DNA of 64,000 bases from Calliopum simillimum. Its lineage: Eukaryota; Arthropoda; Insecta; Diptera; Lauxaniidae. Positions 22,462 to 34,781 of this stretch are shown here, in pieces (positions within the stretch are counted from its first letter, which is position 1; each line of letters starts with the position of its first letter). Position numbers and translations under genes: made by a program. A model generated the notes under the pieces. The model was given only the letters and a program-made list of their open reading frames with translations. It ran no database searches and was not told the origin of the DNA. The stretch is taken from assembly GCA_951812925.1 (NCBI GenBank), contig OX638368.1, positions 127,061,309-127,125,308 of the forward strand, in the 5' to 3' direction.

Positions 22462-22825
22462 TACTACTGACATCCTATAATGAGGTGTCTTTAGACATTT
22501 TGGTACATTGATTTTTGAAAATGAAATGATATTTCTTGCATTTAGCAAAAATGGTCATATTCATATTTTGATAAATAAGAAATTATTAAGAACAAATGGC
22601 AATATTTATTTTATTTTATAAACAAGTACAAAAGGGCAGAGCTAAGCACAAATGAGCTTAATAAATTTTTGATGAACAATCCCAAATTGAATTGAATTAA
22701 GTTCAAATGGGCATATTCACTTTTTTGATAAACAATCTCATTATTACTTGATATCAAGAAAATTATGGACAAGCTGAAAATCACACCCAAAATTGATTGG
22801 TTTGGGATTGTTTTCGGCTCAAAAT

Positions 22826-23972
22826 TCTCTCCGTGGATACGGCAGTTATAAGTTGTAGCCGTTGTCCCCTAGAAGCAGCTCGAAAACTCCAACTTCATTT
22901 AAATTCAATCGAAGAATGGTTGCTATTATGGCGCATAAAAGTAAACGAACAAAAATGTAAGCAGGTTACTTTTACTCTTAGACAAGGTGAATGCCCGGCT
23001 ATCACATTAAACAATAAATCAATCCCTCAATGCGAAAACGTCATATATTTAGGTATTCATTTAGACAAACGGCTAACGTGGCGAAAGCACATTAAAGCAA
23101 AAAAAAAAAAACGCAGGTTAAGCTAAAAGCCTTGCTCATAAATCATCGGTCCCGCCTGAAACTTGAATATAAAATTCTTTTATATCAATCCATCATTAAG
23201 CCAATTTGGTTATATGGTATACAGTTATGGCGTAACGCCAGCTCCTCGAACATTGAACTAATACAAAGGACTCAGTCAAAAATTCTAAGAATCATGACAG
23301 GTGCTCCATGGTATATACGGAACGAAAACATACATCGGGACCTTTGCATCCCCTTGGTCAAAGACGAAATCAACAAATACAAGCAAAGTTACGTTGCAAG
23401 ATTGCTGTATCATCCTAATCCATTGGCACAGAGGTTAAAAAATTTAGAAAATTTCTCCAGACTAAAAAGAAAGGATCGTCCTGCTATGAATATCGTTAGC
23501 AATTAGCTATGTTAAGCTGACAGAATTCTAATTTTAATATGCAGCCGGTATCTGGCGCATACTTCCTCTATGCAGCCGGTATCTAGCGCATTCTTTTCCG
23601 CGTGATTTCAAAATTGTAGATGCAGGCACTGGCGCGTACTATTTCTTATATTTCTTGTTCCTGCTACACATGCAGCCGGAACTACTGGTGCAAATTTGTA
23701 TGGAGTTCTTTTCATTCAAACATCCTGCTAGGCGGGCGGCATGTTTGTGAGAAGACTGAACTTACAACAAATGCGTTCTTCTGAGTGCTTACTGAAATTC
23801 TAGGATGTACAAGTCCCTATTAACTCTGGAGACATATTGAACACTAAATTATATATAAGATTGATTATGTACAATATAATAATGTTATTTAGGATTAAGA
23901 TTTTTAAACTTATTGTTAGTCTCCTAAGATGAGAAGATTCAATAAATAAATTCAAGCATTTAAAAAAAAAAA
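22826..23972 (+). pseudogene. Jockey-clade LINE, 5'-truncated reverse transcriptase end
   Basis: Starts within the reverse transcriptase catalytic motif region: SVDTAVISCSRCPLEAARKL corresponds to the FADDTA box with the first Asp position altered. It continues through the thumb region (WRIKVNEQKCKQVTFTLRQG, VIYLGIHLDKRLTWRKHIK). A run of twelve A's (23099-23110) causes a frameshift. The frame then resumes at 23132 with YKILLYQSIIKPIWLYGIQL and LRIMTGAPWY, typical of jockey. The coding part ends at 23504. A 3' UTR with AATAAA and a poly-A tail (about 23962-23972) follows. It cannot transpose by itself. The 5' point and target duplication were not resolved. Confidence 0.9.
23540..23700 (+). 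repeat. Tandem units in the jockey 3' UTR
   Basis: ATGCAGCCGGTATCTGGCGC is repeated three to four times with divergence (about 23539, 23572, 23620, 23671). This is a sub-repeat within the retrotransposon tail. Confidence 0.7.
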
Positions 23973-24289
23973 GAGATGTTATCCATCTAAGTCAAATAGT
24001 TTCCAATATATGATGAACTATGTTTTTTGGGGGTGTGACATCGCCCATTTTTTAATGTGTATTTGTTGCGCCTATGGTTTTTACTTATGTACCAGATTTC
24101 ATTTATATACGTCAAATAAAATCAGAGATTTGACAAATTTCGTTTGTGAGAAGCATGGTACTGCGTACTTTTCCAGTGAATATTATTTGTCCTGGTATCC
24201 TTTACTTCAGTATCACATCTCATTCATTTGCTTCAAAAATGTTCAAAGATTTGATTAATTATGTTTTTGAGGGTTGTGAGGGTTCCAAA

Positions 24290-24420
24290 AAAATTCACAC
24301 ATATTTCTTGAACGATTCTAAGCATTTTACGCCTGGTACACTTTTATCGTAAGATGCTTTGCTCTTGAGTAAACAAAAAGTTTTGCCTGCCGCGGGCGCT
24401 CAAAAGCTGAAAACTCTCAT
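24290..24420 (+). repeat. Fragment of foldback-element centre
   Basis: Matches the centre of the element at 17829-18620: AACGATTCTAAGCATTTTA, TCGTAAGATGC and CTCTTGAGTAAACAAA, then TTTTGCCTGCCGCGG. Confidence 0.65.
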
Positions 24421-24485
24421 CTAGCGACCGAGTCCCATCTTGAGTCATGCATCATTTTTAAGCTTATGAATTGTGCTTTAATTTA

Positions 24486-24771
24486 AAGCAAGGGTGTCAG
24501 CGTTTTAAAATCACTGAGCCAAGCGCAATCAGCGCAAAATTTTGACTTTTACAACAACTTCACATTCCTCGAACTACAACAATCGCAAAACCTATTTTTT
24601 GTTGGTTTTTTGGTGGCTCGTTTGCAACAACAACAATATTTCAATAATTTTTTAAATTTCTGAGGACTACAACACACACGAAAAATGTTTGTTGTTTTTT
24701 TTAGAATGCGAAACGACAAAAACAATTTTTCATAAATATTTTACTTCCGCAAATTTTGACGAGCTCACAAA
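24486..24771 (+). mobile_element. GTGTCAGCG MITE, copy 1 (interrupted)
   Basis: Begins GGGTGTCAGCGTTTT and runs through CACTGAGCCAAGCGC and GAGGACTACAACACACACGA. It stops at 24771, where a foldback arm (24772-24990) takes over. It matches the reverse complement of 25192-25600. Confidence 0.75.
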
Positions 24772-24990
24772 AAGCTATAAATTTTTGAAAAAACACCCTT
24801 TTCATGAAAATGACTAAAAACGCCAACTTCAACACCCTGTGTTTTGACAACAAATGGTGCTAGGAACAAATCCTCCCGAATTATTGTTTTTCCATATCAG
24901 GACTACCATATTGCCAAATTTGAGCGAAATCGGAGAAAAACAAATTTTCAGCTGTACACTTGGCGTGTTTTGCTTCATACACAAAAAAGT
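24772..24990 (+). mobile_element. Foldback-family arm, copy 2
   Basis: A single arm of the 17829-18620 family, from AGCTATAAATTTTTGAAAAA through CAACTTCAACACCCTGT to ACTTGGCGTGTTTTGCTTCA. Confidence 0.75.
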
Positions 24991-25191
24991 TTTCTGATTG
25001 CTGTTTCTGAAAGTTCATAATGCTCTTTGCAAAACTATTTTTGGATTTTGCTAGTTTGGCTCCAGGTCGGATTTTATGGCCCTTTAAAAATTGGGTTCGA
25101 ACTGGCTTTTTTAAAGATTTTTCGGCTATATCTCGTAAACCATTCGAGATTTTGTTTTTTTTTTGTGTTCTACAAAGTTGTAGCTATAGAC

Positions 25192-25600
25192 CAAGGGTGT
25201 CAGCGTAGAACAAAGGTGAGCCAATTTTGGCTCGCCAACAACAAAAAGAATATTTCAAAATTTTGCAAATTTCGCAGAAGTACAACAATCACAGAAATAA
25301 TTTTTGTTGTTATATTTTGAGTTCGCAAAATTTCGCGGAATTAAAACAATTATGATAAATTGTTTTTGTCGTTTCGCATAAAAAAAACAACAAACAATTG
25401 TTCGTGTGTGTTGTAGTCCTCAGAAATTTTAAAAATTATTAAAATATTGTTGTTGTTGTAAAGAAGCCATCAAAAAAACAACAAAAAATAGTTTTTGTGA
25501 TTGTTCTCCTTCGAGGAATTTGTAATAGTTGTTGTAATAGCGAAAATTTTGCGCTGACTGCGCTTGGCTCAGTGATTTGAAAACGCTGACACACTTGCTA
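25192..25600 (-). mobile_element. GTGTCAGCG MITE, copy 2 (complete)
   Basis: About 410 bp with ends AAGGGTGTCAGCGTAGAAC on the left and GTGTGTCAGCGTTTTC strand-flipped on the right. Matches copy 1 (24486-24771) and copy 3 (28432-28690). Rich in AACAACAA. Non-coding; the 79-codon frame inside is an artefact. Confidence 0.8.
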
Positions 25601-27185
25601 TAGACTAATGGAAAAACAAAGTTCCACAAACAGACCCGAAAAAATTGTACCTGTGGCCTCAAAATCACAAAAATGCCAAAAAATTATACTTTTTTTGATG
25701 CTAGCTAGCACACCGTTCCATATTTTGTCAAACCGTTAAAACAAAATTGTAGCCAAGAACAAACTGGACAGCTCTTAAGAGGATGTCAATTGCATTCGAC
25801 TGCTCCTTGGTACCATTTTGTGCCTCCACATCTACGAATATCTTCTTTTGCTATTTAAAAATTCACTTCGGATAAAAAGGTATCCCCCTAGCCTGAAAAC
25901 AGCGGTTTCTGCAACTTTTAGCAAGGATATCTCGAAATATTGCAGGTATACGTATATGAGCAATTCTGACCTTGGATTAGGGTACAACCTAAAATGTTAA
26001 AACAATATTTTGCGTAGAAAACATCGATTGCGACCTCATTTTTTGCATAACTTTTTTTTTTTTGAAAAACTGTTAAGTGAAATAAAGATAGATATCCAAA
26101 GAGCTTAAGTTTATGTGTGGCTTTGATAGCAACACAATTCAGAGACTTTTAAATGTGAATATAATAATTTACGGAATAAATTTCGTAAAAATATGTTTAT
26201 ATTTTATTAAATTTTTTATCATATGGTACTCTTCGTTCATATCTGACAATCCAAAATATGAAGTTAATAAAATTTTAATTAAGTATTTGCAGTGTGTCAA
26301 ACCAGGTTGTTATGGCTCAACCATATAACATACGCATCAAAACCACTGGATGGCAATTTGCAATTATCTGCTGTTGACGTTGGTTAACAACCTCAATATA
26401 TGACCACCTGTAAAGCCTGTGTACCGTAATTTTTTTGAGTGGCCTGCGCATATGTCATTCATTCATTAAATTTAACGAAAACAACAACAAATGATCTCGA
26501 TTAATTACTACTTAATTTAAATGTGCTCCACACACATCGTCCGTCCATTGTAATTTATTGGTTGCTCATTTTGAACGCGTTCAATGAACTCGGAATGAGT
26601 TTTGGAAGACATGAACACTACCACATAAAATATTTATGTATCTGTTTTAAGGTAAATATCTTAAATTTCATTAAGTTTAAGCTTGCAGTAGAATCAGCTC
26701 ATCTCAGCCCACCCCTATTTGGCTTTTAGCTGTTACATATGAACGTACGTATGTGGTCAAGTTGATTTATTTCTTTTGTGCTGCCGTTTAATGGACATTT
26801 GGGAATACGAGCGTTAATTTAAAAATTGATTTTATTTTCGCGTTAATTTTTATTTTCTCACCAAAGTATGCGTAGCAAAAGTGGTTGAAATGGAGCTGCA
26901 GAACTGAAAAAAAAGGAAAAAAATAACCAAATCCTTTGGAATGAAATGAAAAACACATTTAATTTAATTGTTATGTGAATGCAATCAAGAGAGAAAGAAT
27001 GCAACAATTTGTAATTACGCACACAAACGCGTGCTGACACACATGGACAGACATTAATGCGATTTATCCGTTGACCCTATAGGAAATTTAATTAAGAAAT
27101 GCCAAGACTTTAATGCAAACTATTACAAAAATTCAATACTACCGATTTAGGAGCTACTTATAATTTTTTGTTTCTAAGGCTTAGA
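25601..27185. other. Unassigned intergenic DNA
   Basis: AT-rich. Short frames without family features. No repeat assigned. Confidence 0.45.
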
Positions 27186-27189
27186 AGTG

Positions 27190-27612
27190 GTATATTTGAA
27201 ACAATCCACGCCATGTGTACCAGCTCAAAATTATTTTTGTTTTCCGATTTCGCTCAAATTTAGCAATATGGTAGATCCGGTGTGCAAGAACAACAATCCG
27301 GGAAAATTTGGTCCTAGTACCATTTGTTGTTAAAATACAGGGTGTTGAAGTTGGCGTTTTTAGTTCTTTTCATGAAAAGGGTGTTTTTTCAAAAATTTAT
27401 AGCTTACACTAAAGTTTGTAAATTGATAAAAAATAAGTTTTTATAAAAATAACACTTCAAAGTGAATGGGACCAGTAACTTAGATTTATCAATCTACAAA
27501 TTTTTGTGTAAGCTATAAATTTTTGAAAAAACACCCTTTTCATGAAAATAACTATAAACGCTAACTTCAAAAAATTTTTGAGCTGGTACACTTGGCATGG
27601 ATTACTTCATTT
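27190..27612. mobile_element. Foldback-type element, copy 3
   Basis: Both arms of the 17829-18620 family with a shorter centre. The left arm has CCATGTGTACCAGCTC and TACAGGGTGTTGAAGTTGGC. The right arm has AGCTATAAATTTTTGAAAAA and GCTGGTACACTTGGCATGG. The right arm lacks the ACACCCTGTATTTT block. Confidence 0.8.
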
Positions 27613-27872
27613 ATAAGCCGTTCAAAATGACAATGGTGCAACTCCAAAGCGAGGCAAAAGTAATGTCATATTAATTATGTGTCATAATGATCAGTTATTT
27701 AGTCGATATCATTTTTGCGACTTAATCCCAACAATTCCATATCATCAAGTAAATTTTTCGTGAAAACAGAAATCAATTTTATTAATCCCTAACAAAATGT
27801 CAGCCAATTAATATTATGACATTACTTTTGCTTCGTTTTGGAGTTGCACCATTATTATTTGAACGGCTCATA
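27613..27872. mobile_element. 260-bp hairpin MITE, AGCCGTTCAAA family
   Basis: Terminal inverted repeats of about 60 bp: AGCCGTTCAAAATGACAATG on the left against AGCCGTTCAAATAATAATGG strand-flipped on the right, then GCAACTCCAAA and GCAAAAGTAATGTCAT. It abuts the foldback copy. Confidence 0.8.
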
Positions 27873-28169
27873 TATATACACTAGCGCGGGCCAAATTGTA
27901 TGGACGAAATTTTATCGACCTCGGCTACCCCCCTATGTGAAAGTTCATTCAATTCTATGAATATTTGCCCAAGGAACCATACCTCTACGTTCAACTTTAG
28001 TTCGGCGCATTTTCGATTGAAAATTTTACCTTGCGTTTAATATTTATTTTTATGCTTAATTTTTAAAATTCCTATAGAGAGAGACAAAAGTAATATCATA
28101 ATATGTTTTGGCTGGTATTCTGTTTTTACGAAAAGTTTACTTGATAGCGTGGAATTGATTATATTTATT

Positions 28170-28440
28170 CAAAAAAATTATATCGGTCAAATAACCGATT
28201 TCAATATAAACGAGTCATATTTTTACATGGATTTTTGGTATATTGTTCTGTAAAATTAAAAATAGCGGCTAATTTATTTCCTAAAACTGCCACTAGATGT
28301 AGCCCTGGAAAAAAATGAGTGTCAGATTCGGCATCCTAGCATCCAAAAATACTTGAGTTGGTGTTTCGATTGAAAAAATCCATGTAAAAATATGACTCGT
28401 TTATTTTGAAATCGGTTATTCGACCGATATAATTTTTATT
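28170..28440. mobile_element. 270-bp hairpin element
   Basis: Inverted arms of about 70 bp, AATTATATCGGTCAAATAAC (28178) against ATATCGGTCGAATAACCGAT strand-flipped at the right end. The arms continue through AACGAGTCATATTTTTACAT. Confidence 0.8.
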
Positions 28441-28690
28441 TCAATAATTTTTTTAATTTCTGAGAACTACAACACACACGAAAAATTGTTTGTTGTTATT
28501 TTTATGCGAAACAACAAAATAAATTTTTCATAAACATTTTAATTCCGCGAAATTTTGACAAGCTCAAAAAATAACAACAAAAATTATTTCTGTGATTGTT
28601 GTACTTCTGGGAAATTTGCAAAATATTGAAATATTATTGTTTTTGTAGCCGAGCCAAAATTGGCTCACTTTTGTTCTACGCTGACAGCCT
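28432..28690 (+). mobile_element. GTGTCAGCG MITE, copy 3 (5'-truncated)
   Basis: From AATAATTTTTTTAATTTCTG to TTGTTCTACGCTGACAGCC, matching the right two-thirds of the 25192-25600 element strand-flipped. It abuts the previous hairpin. Confidence 0.75.
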
Positions 28691-29483
28691 TGATCTAGGG
28701 TACATAGTACGAAGTACATTCCATTTTTTTATTTTGTGTGCCTGCTTTTTTAACTGGCTCTATAGTGATGATAGTAATGAATTTTTCTGTATTTTTAATT
28801 TACGCTCAGCTAATGAAAACATAAGTATGAATACGAATGATAAAGAAATCCAATGAAAAGCATATGACTTCATTATAAAAAGATTGTGGAGAAAAATACA
28901 AAAAAATATCAAGCAAAACATTCAAAAGAATAACAAAAAGAAAAAAATACTCCAAAATATTTGAAAAGCGATCACTATCCAGTTCATGTAAATTAAAAAC
29001 GCCAATGGCCAAAAACCAATCCAAACAAATGGCACACATACGACATATGACAAGTAGGGAAAAATCCAAAAAAGGATTAAAATAACAGTAAAGCAAGAAC
29101 TAAAAATGAAATGCTTAAGCTTTAAAATGGACACTGACATTTTATAAAACATAAAATTTTAGTGGGGAATGAATGTAAGTAACAGGCAGGATATACAAAA
29201 GGAAATGTTAGCAGCTTGAAGGGCAATAGCAGCGCTTTAGAAATTGCATAGTACGAGCAAGTATCTGGGTAAATGTGTAACGAAATGAGACAACTTTCAC
29301 TGGAGCATTCATTTTGCTATTTAAAATGAGTCTCCTCTTATGACAATAATAAAGTGAAACAATAAAAAACAGTGATAGTTTCAACTAATTGCTTCAATGG
29401 ACTTGATATCTTTAAATAACAATTAAATCAAAGTGCAAGAAAAGAGAGTACAGAGATTAGTGAGGTATGATAAAGATTTTATG
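28691..29483. other. Unassigned intergenic DNA
   Basis: Overlapping short frames on both strands, hydrophobic on the minus strand because of A-rich sequence. No gene supported. Confidence 0.45.
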
Positions 29484-31115
29484 TACAGGGTGTTAACGTT
29501 AAAGCTGCAAAGCTTCTGGGAAGTGATCGAGGAGGACTAGACTAGCAAAAAACTGTACGTGAGGAATGTGTCTAAAATGTACTCCTTAGGAATCATAGGG
29601 AAAAACCAAATTTTCTGACATGTTTTACAAAAAATTACCTCTAGCTGCTCCCAAACATTTCAAAGAAAACTTTTCCATCGGAAACTTTTAGTTAATTGCA
29701 TGTGCTTTCTGACGATGGAATTGGCTTATAGGGCTTAAAAGAATTTTGGAAAGTGCTGTGCTCTTAAAGTTTTTCCAATTTTTTAATTTTGGCGGCCATT
29801 TTAGTATATCAAAGATCCTATTAATATAATCTTTTAGAAATTCCTTTAATTCGGTAGTGCATTTGGCATACCAAGTTTTTTAATTTAATGTCAGAAAAAC
29901 ATACCACAAGTCAAAAGAGCAAATTAATTTCGAAAGAATTTTTAAAATTTGGGAGCGAATTAATTCTGTCTAACAAAATTAAATATTGACGTTTTTCTAA
30001 AAAAAAAAATAAAGATTCTTTTAGTAAAGTATTTATGCTGACCTCAAATCAAAAAAATTGGTATGTAAAATGTACTACTAAATTAAAGAAAAACTAGTAA
30101 GGGTGTTACCTTTGGCCTGGCCAAACATTAAATACCCTACACAGCAGTATTTTGAAAATTTTGCTTAAGTGGAAGATGCCACGCCCTCTTGTCCGAATTC
30201 ACCCAGTTTTTTCTCAGAGTTTTCATTTATAGTTCTTAAAATTTGAGTGAAATTTGGTTGGATTATCTCAAAAAATGTTTTCAGTATAGCGTTTTAAAGC
30301 ATTTGCTTATAAGGGAGGCGCCACGCCCTCTTGTCCGATTTTATCCAGTTTTTGCATAAAGCTTGCATTTATAGTTCTTAGTGTCTGAGTAAAATTTAGT
30401 TTGATTATCTCAAAAAAACGCTTTCAATACAGCGTTTTGAAGCTTTTGCTTATAAATATGAGAGGTGCCACGCCCTCTTTCTCGAATTCGCCCAATTTTT
30501 GCTTAGAGCTTGCGCTTACAATTCGTAGTATTTATGTGTATTTTGGTTGCAACGTCATTAAAAATACTCCAAAAGTAGCATTTTGAAAATATATTTTGTA
30601 TGGGCGGTAGGCGTGTCCATTGACCGATTTTGCTAATTTTTAATCCCCTAGCTAGCTTTGACGACGGAGGCTGTGTACCAAGATTATTGAATTATCTTGC
30701 TTAGTTTTCCCAGAAAATGTATTTTCACACACATTCAGCCAGCCAACCAGCCAGCCAGACAGACATGGCTATATCAACTCAGGAGGTGACGCTGATCAAG
30801 AATATATATACTTTTCTATATCTGCCACGCCTCCTTCTCTGCGTTACAAACGGAAGGACAAAGTGAATATACCCTGAGTGTAGGGTATAATTAGCGAGAA
30901 TTCTAAAAATATTATAGAAAGGTATGTATATTCATACGACATTTTTCATATCAAAATGGCCGCCAAAATCAAATAATTGGCTAAAATTTCCCTAAAGAAT
31001 GAAGCGAAAAAATTTAAATATTTCAGAAAATTGGGTTTTTTATCTATAAGTCGCAAGGGGGTCTGAACTCCCCCATCACCTCCCAGAAGGTTCGTAACGT
31101 TTATACCCTATAGAA
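29484..31115. mobile_element. Long-armed TIR element, ACAGGGTGT family, with nested insertion
   Basis: The left end ACAGGGTGTTAACG...AAGCTTCTGGGAAGTGATC is inverted at 31050-31115 (CATCACCTCCCAGAAGGTTC). Inner symmetry is also seen: TTTTGGCGGCCATTTTA at 29797 against ATGGCCGCCAAAAT at 30956. The centre is occupied by a GCCACGCCC-family repeat (30095-30893). It is related to the compact copy at 59184-59523. Confidence 0.7.
30095..30893 (+). repeat. GCCACGCCC dispersed repeat, copy 1
   Basis: Starts AACTAGTAAGGGTGTTACC with a hairpin TTTGGCCTGGCCAAA. Three internal units of about 145 bp follow, each with TGCCACGCCCTCTTGTCCGA or a variant. Next come CAGCCAGCCA microsatellite text and GACGCTGATCAAGAATATAT. 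It ends in a hairpin, ATACCCTGAGTGTAGGGTAT. Other copies are at 34690-36000, 36200-36396, 39040-39493, 40757-41653 and 53105-53697. Structure with terminal hairpins and no TIR is reminiscent of Helitron/DINE elements, but this is unproven. Confidence 0.8.
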
Positions 31116-32280
31116 AACTATTTGTTTTCTTCGGTATGGCACTGGTTTGATTTAATTTTTCAGGTCGAATTATTCGTAGAAAAAACAAATAGTATTTATT
31201 TTGGGACCAAAATTTTGTTTTTTTTTATTGAAAATCTCTATTTCAAAAAAATATAAACTTCAGCTGAGAAAATTATTAGAAAAACGTTCGCACTCTCCGC
31301 ATATTTAGAAATAGTTATGATATCAGGGTCTTGGTCTTGGTCTGGATAATTAATTGAGACTGCTATGGTCTTGATCGCGATGATCTTCAAGACCAAGACT
31401 GCTTTTCAGTCTTTGTAATTTATAGTTAATAGGTTTGTCGTGTCCCTTTCGAGCATAAAGTCATCTCTAAATTTGATATTTTGCATCTTAAAAATGCAAT
31501 TACTTTGGAGAAATAAGGTTTGGAAATTTTAGACTTAATGACCAGGACTTAATGTTCATCATTGTCTAGAAACTACATCTCAGAAAAATATTGGGGTTAT
31601 CGATATTATATAGTTCAAAAGTTACTAGCAATATTGTGATGCCATGAAATTCTTTTTTTAGTAGTGGAGAAGAGCAAGGTATCTTACAAAAAAAGTGTAT
31701 AAGGCATAAAGTGGTTAGAATTATCCAAAGAATACCTACGTATACATTTTTCCAGAATTGTCTCAGACATTTTTATTGGTAAAAAAAAAAAAAAATTAAA
31801 AAGGTCTAAAATTTCTGAAGAAATTAACACCTATTCTACCTTTCCTTTGTCTAACGTATTGTTTCGGAGATACATATTTTTCAAAAACTGTTTTTTTTTC
31901 AAATTTTAGGATTTTCTAAAAAAATCTTATAATATTATTGATTTCCATACCTACATTTTTCGAAATAGAACTGGCTTTGGAAGTATTGCCTGCATGTTTG
32001 CATACACAAGATCTTATAGGTGCTCGCTGAAGGTCCATTATACTCCATTCCATGATTACTAGAGTCAAGGAGACTGATCGGAACATCGTAAGGCGCCATT
32101 AGAAACAGGATTGCTATACACAGACCAGAGAAAGACTCGAAGGTAGCTGAAGGCTTTCTTTTATGTAAGACACCAGATTTGAAGCTATCGAATTGATTCT
32201 TAATAAGGTTAATGATTCCATGCCAGATGCAATTTCTACCAATGTTTTAAAAAGCAGTACTGCAGTCGACGAAGGTTAAG
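31116..32280. repeat. Region partly related to the 1.7-kb palindrome
   Basis: 31210-31290 and 31565-31770 match one arm of the palindrome at 45476-47208 (ATTGAAAATCTCTATTTCAA, GGGGTTATCGATATT, AAAAAGTGTATAAGGCATAA). A diverged fragment of the same family, split by about 270 bp of unrelated text with repeated TCTTGGTCTTGGTCT. The rest, from about 31900, is unassigned. Confidence 0.6.
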
Positions 32281-32282
32281 TA

Positions 32283-33205
32283 TGGGAGAAGGGGGAGGTT
32301 TCGACACCCTAACAAAAAAGTCCTTATATCTTCCAAATGCAATTGTGCATGTTATTTTGAATACACGTAGGCTATGCACGAATATGTGTGCTTCTTTTAT
32401 AAATTACAAAAAAATCGATATGTTTGCTATTTTCGGAAATGTGACCAATAAACCAAAGTTAAAATAAATGACGAAACCTCCCACTTTTGGGGAGGCTTCG
32501 TCAGCCATATAAATTCTTCATTCCTTTGATTTTTTGAAACTTTCAACGTTTTGAATGTAGATGGTAAAAGACATATTGCTTCCGGTGATACAATGGAAGA
32601 ACGAAAATCAGGGATGTCGTCTTCAATCGGGACCATATCCAGCAAATCATTCGGACCAGGAAGGTCAGAGCCTTGAACGAGTTCGAGACATGATTAAGGC
32701 TGATTCTATATCCATTTGTACATTGGCATTAGTACCGAACTCCATATCTTGTGAAAAATCAGATTCATGGAAAATAATTGAATCATATGTATAAATTTCA
32801 GTTGTCGAATCCTCCCATTTACACTTGACGAATCCTCCCTTATCCACTTGTTACCAAATTTCCAAAATTTCGCAGTCATCTTTTATTTATTTTGCAAACC
32901 TTAAAAGTAGTATTAATAGTAATAATATTTTTAAGGATCTGCTTAAAAAAAACGGAAATTTTATGGTTTATTAATCGAGTATCACACAAAAAGCAACAAG
33001 CAAATATTACATCATTTTGCTATAAAAATACAAAATCACGACTAACTACGCACCCTAGCCGAATTGCGCAGAGAAATTTTTATGATAGCTGCGTATCATT
33101 AGGAGTAAGACTTTTTGGTTTACACACGGGAGTAAGTGCGAATAGAAATCTCAAAATTTGGCACTGATGAAGCCTCCCACGTGTCGAAACCTCCCCCTTC
33201 TACCC
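32283..33205. mobile_element. Non-autonomous TIR element, CGAAACCTCCC family
   Basis: 923 bp with ends TGGGAGAAGGGGGAGGTTTC and, strand-flipped, GGGTAGAAGGGGGAGGTTTC, and TA on both sides (32281-32282, 33206-33207). The motif CGAANCCTCCC occurs seven times: 32294 and 32490 on the minus strand, and 32472, 32806, 32829, 33169 and 33186 on plus. Small frames inside have no recognisable content. Confidence 0.85.
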
Positions 33206-33207
33206 TA

Positions 33208-34680
33208 CAGCGAAAATTGTCATGCACGATACTGTTCTACGATAATGAGAAAGGTATTTATATTGATTTAGAATTTAGATATAAATAGTTCAAAATATTT
33301 CCAATACATATATGTAAGTATGTATGTATATAAAGTAAATAGTTAAGTAAAATCGAATAATGTAATATCACTAATAGTAGTTGTAAATAAAGAAAAAAAA
33401 AAAAACAAAACAAAGGAACCTTCAAGGTTGAATAAATTTGTTGCCATTCGGTATTAGACATGAAGCGCTGACAATTTCCTTTGCCACAATATGACAACAA
33501 ACAACCAAAATAACTCTAACCAAAACAGCAAAACAAATACAATTTACAGAAACAAAAACAAAATACACAGACAATACATAAAACGATATAGCGCGCTTTC
33601 GAATTGAATACAAAAACTACACTCGACGAGAATGTATTTTCTAAAATAATTGCCTATTTTTAGGATGCAAATACAATTCCAGTACAACAAACGTAAATTT
33701 GCAAATTCTGATGGGGAGGGCGAGGGGGAATGATGTGATGAGTGCAAAAAAAGGGAGCGGCAGGGGTTTTCAGGTTGACAGCCACTGTCACAGCTGCATT
33801 GCGCTGTCGGCAACTCAATCAGCGAATTGTTGCGACATTTAAATGTCATGTTGATTGTACAGGAATTGGTGTACGATTGTCATTTCGAGTGAACCAATAG
33901 ATACATATGTATGTAGGTGATTGAGTGATTGTATGTAAGTATATATGTTTTGTTAGTAAATTTCATACGGTATGCACAGCAATTTCATTTGGGTAAATTC
34001 ACTAATACATACAACATTGTTCATCAATTTGTCGCATTTCGTTGTTGTTATTTTTTCATCATTTGGTTGGTGCGTTAGAAAAATTCACTCAAATAAAAGA
34101 TATGGTTAAAAATATTGTGAAATAAAAAAAATTTCAAATTCACTTTTTAGATCTTTCGTTATCGTAATATAGTGGTCGTTGTTTGCGCTATAACAACAAT
34201 TCACTACCTGCCAGTCATTTGCTTGTATCAAAGAAATCAAAATGAACTTTTTATGTGTGTGCATCTGAGAATACATATGCACAAATGTTTGTAAACACGT
34301 AACCAGGGGCCCTATTCTCTAACTTGCTATCTCCTATTCTCCATCGCCAAAACTCTAAAAATTCAAATTTGGAGATTGTAAGCTAAATTCAGATTCTCGT
34401 TGCTAGCAATCTCTAAATTTGTAGCTCAGGCTACGTGGTTTTTAAGAAAAATTAGTTTTTCTAGGCTTAACTAATTCATCTGGAACGCATTGTTTAAAAA
34501 TTTGGAGGAAATTATGCGATTTGATTTGTCAGCCTAAAAGTTTGCTTTACATTTTTTTTGGGCAAAATGCTGAAGTCGATTGATCTGGAATCTTTTCGTA
34601 ACTTTTGTGTTACCAAATCAAGTTTTTCGCTTTTTCCTCTTTAAAGAGAATCGAAGTACAGTCTTTGAACTTTTAGATAT
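33208..34680. other. Unassigned intergenic DNA
   Basis: AT-rich with ACAAAACA-rich stretches. Minus-strand frames at 33258-33849 look like chance. No gene or repeat supported. Confidence 0.45.
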
Positions 34681-34781
34681 CGACAAACGGCTTTTTTATA
34701 CCCTACATCAACGATAGAATGACTTCGTCTTTCCATTTGTAATACATTTAAGAAGGCATAGCAGGTATGGAAAAGTATATA

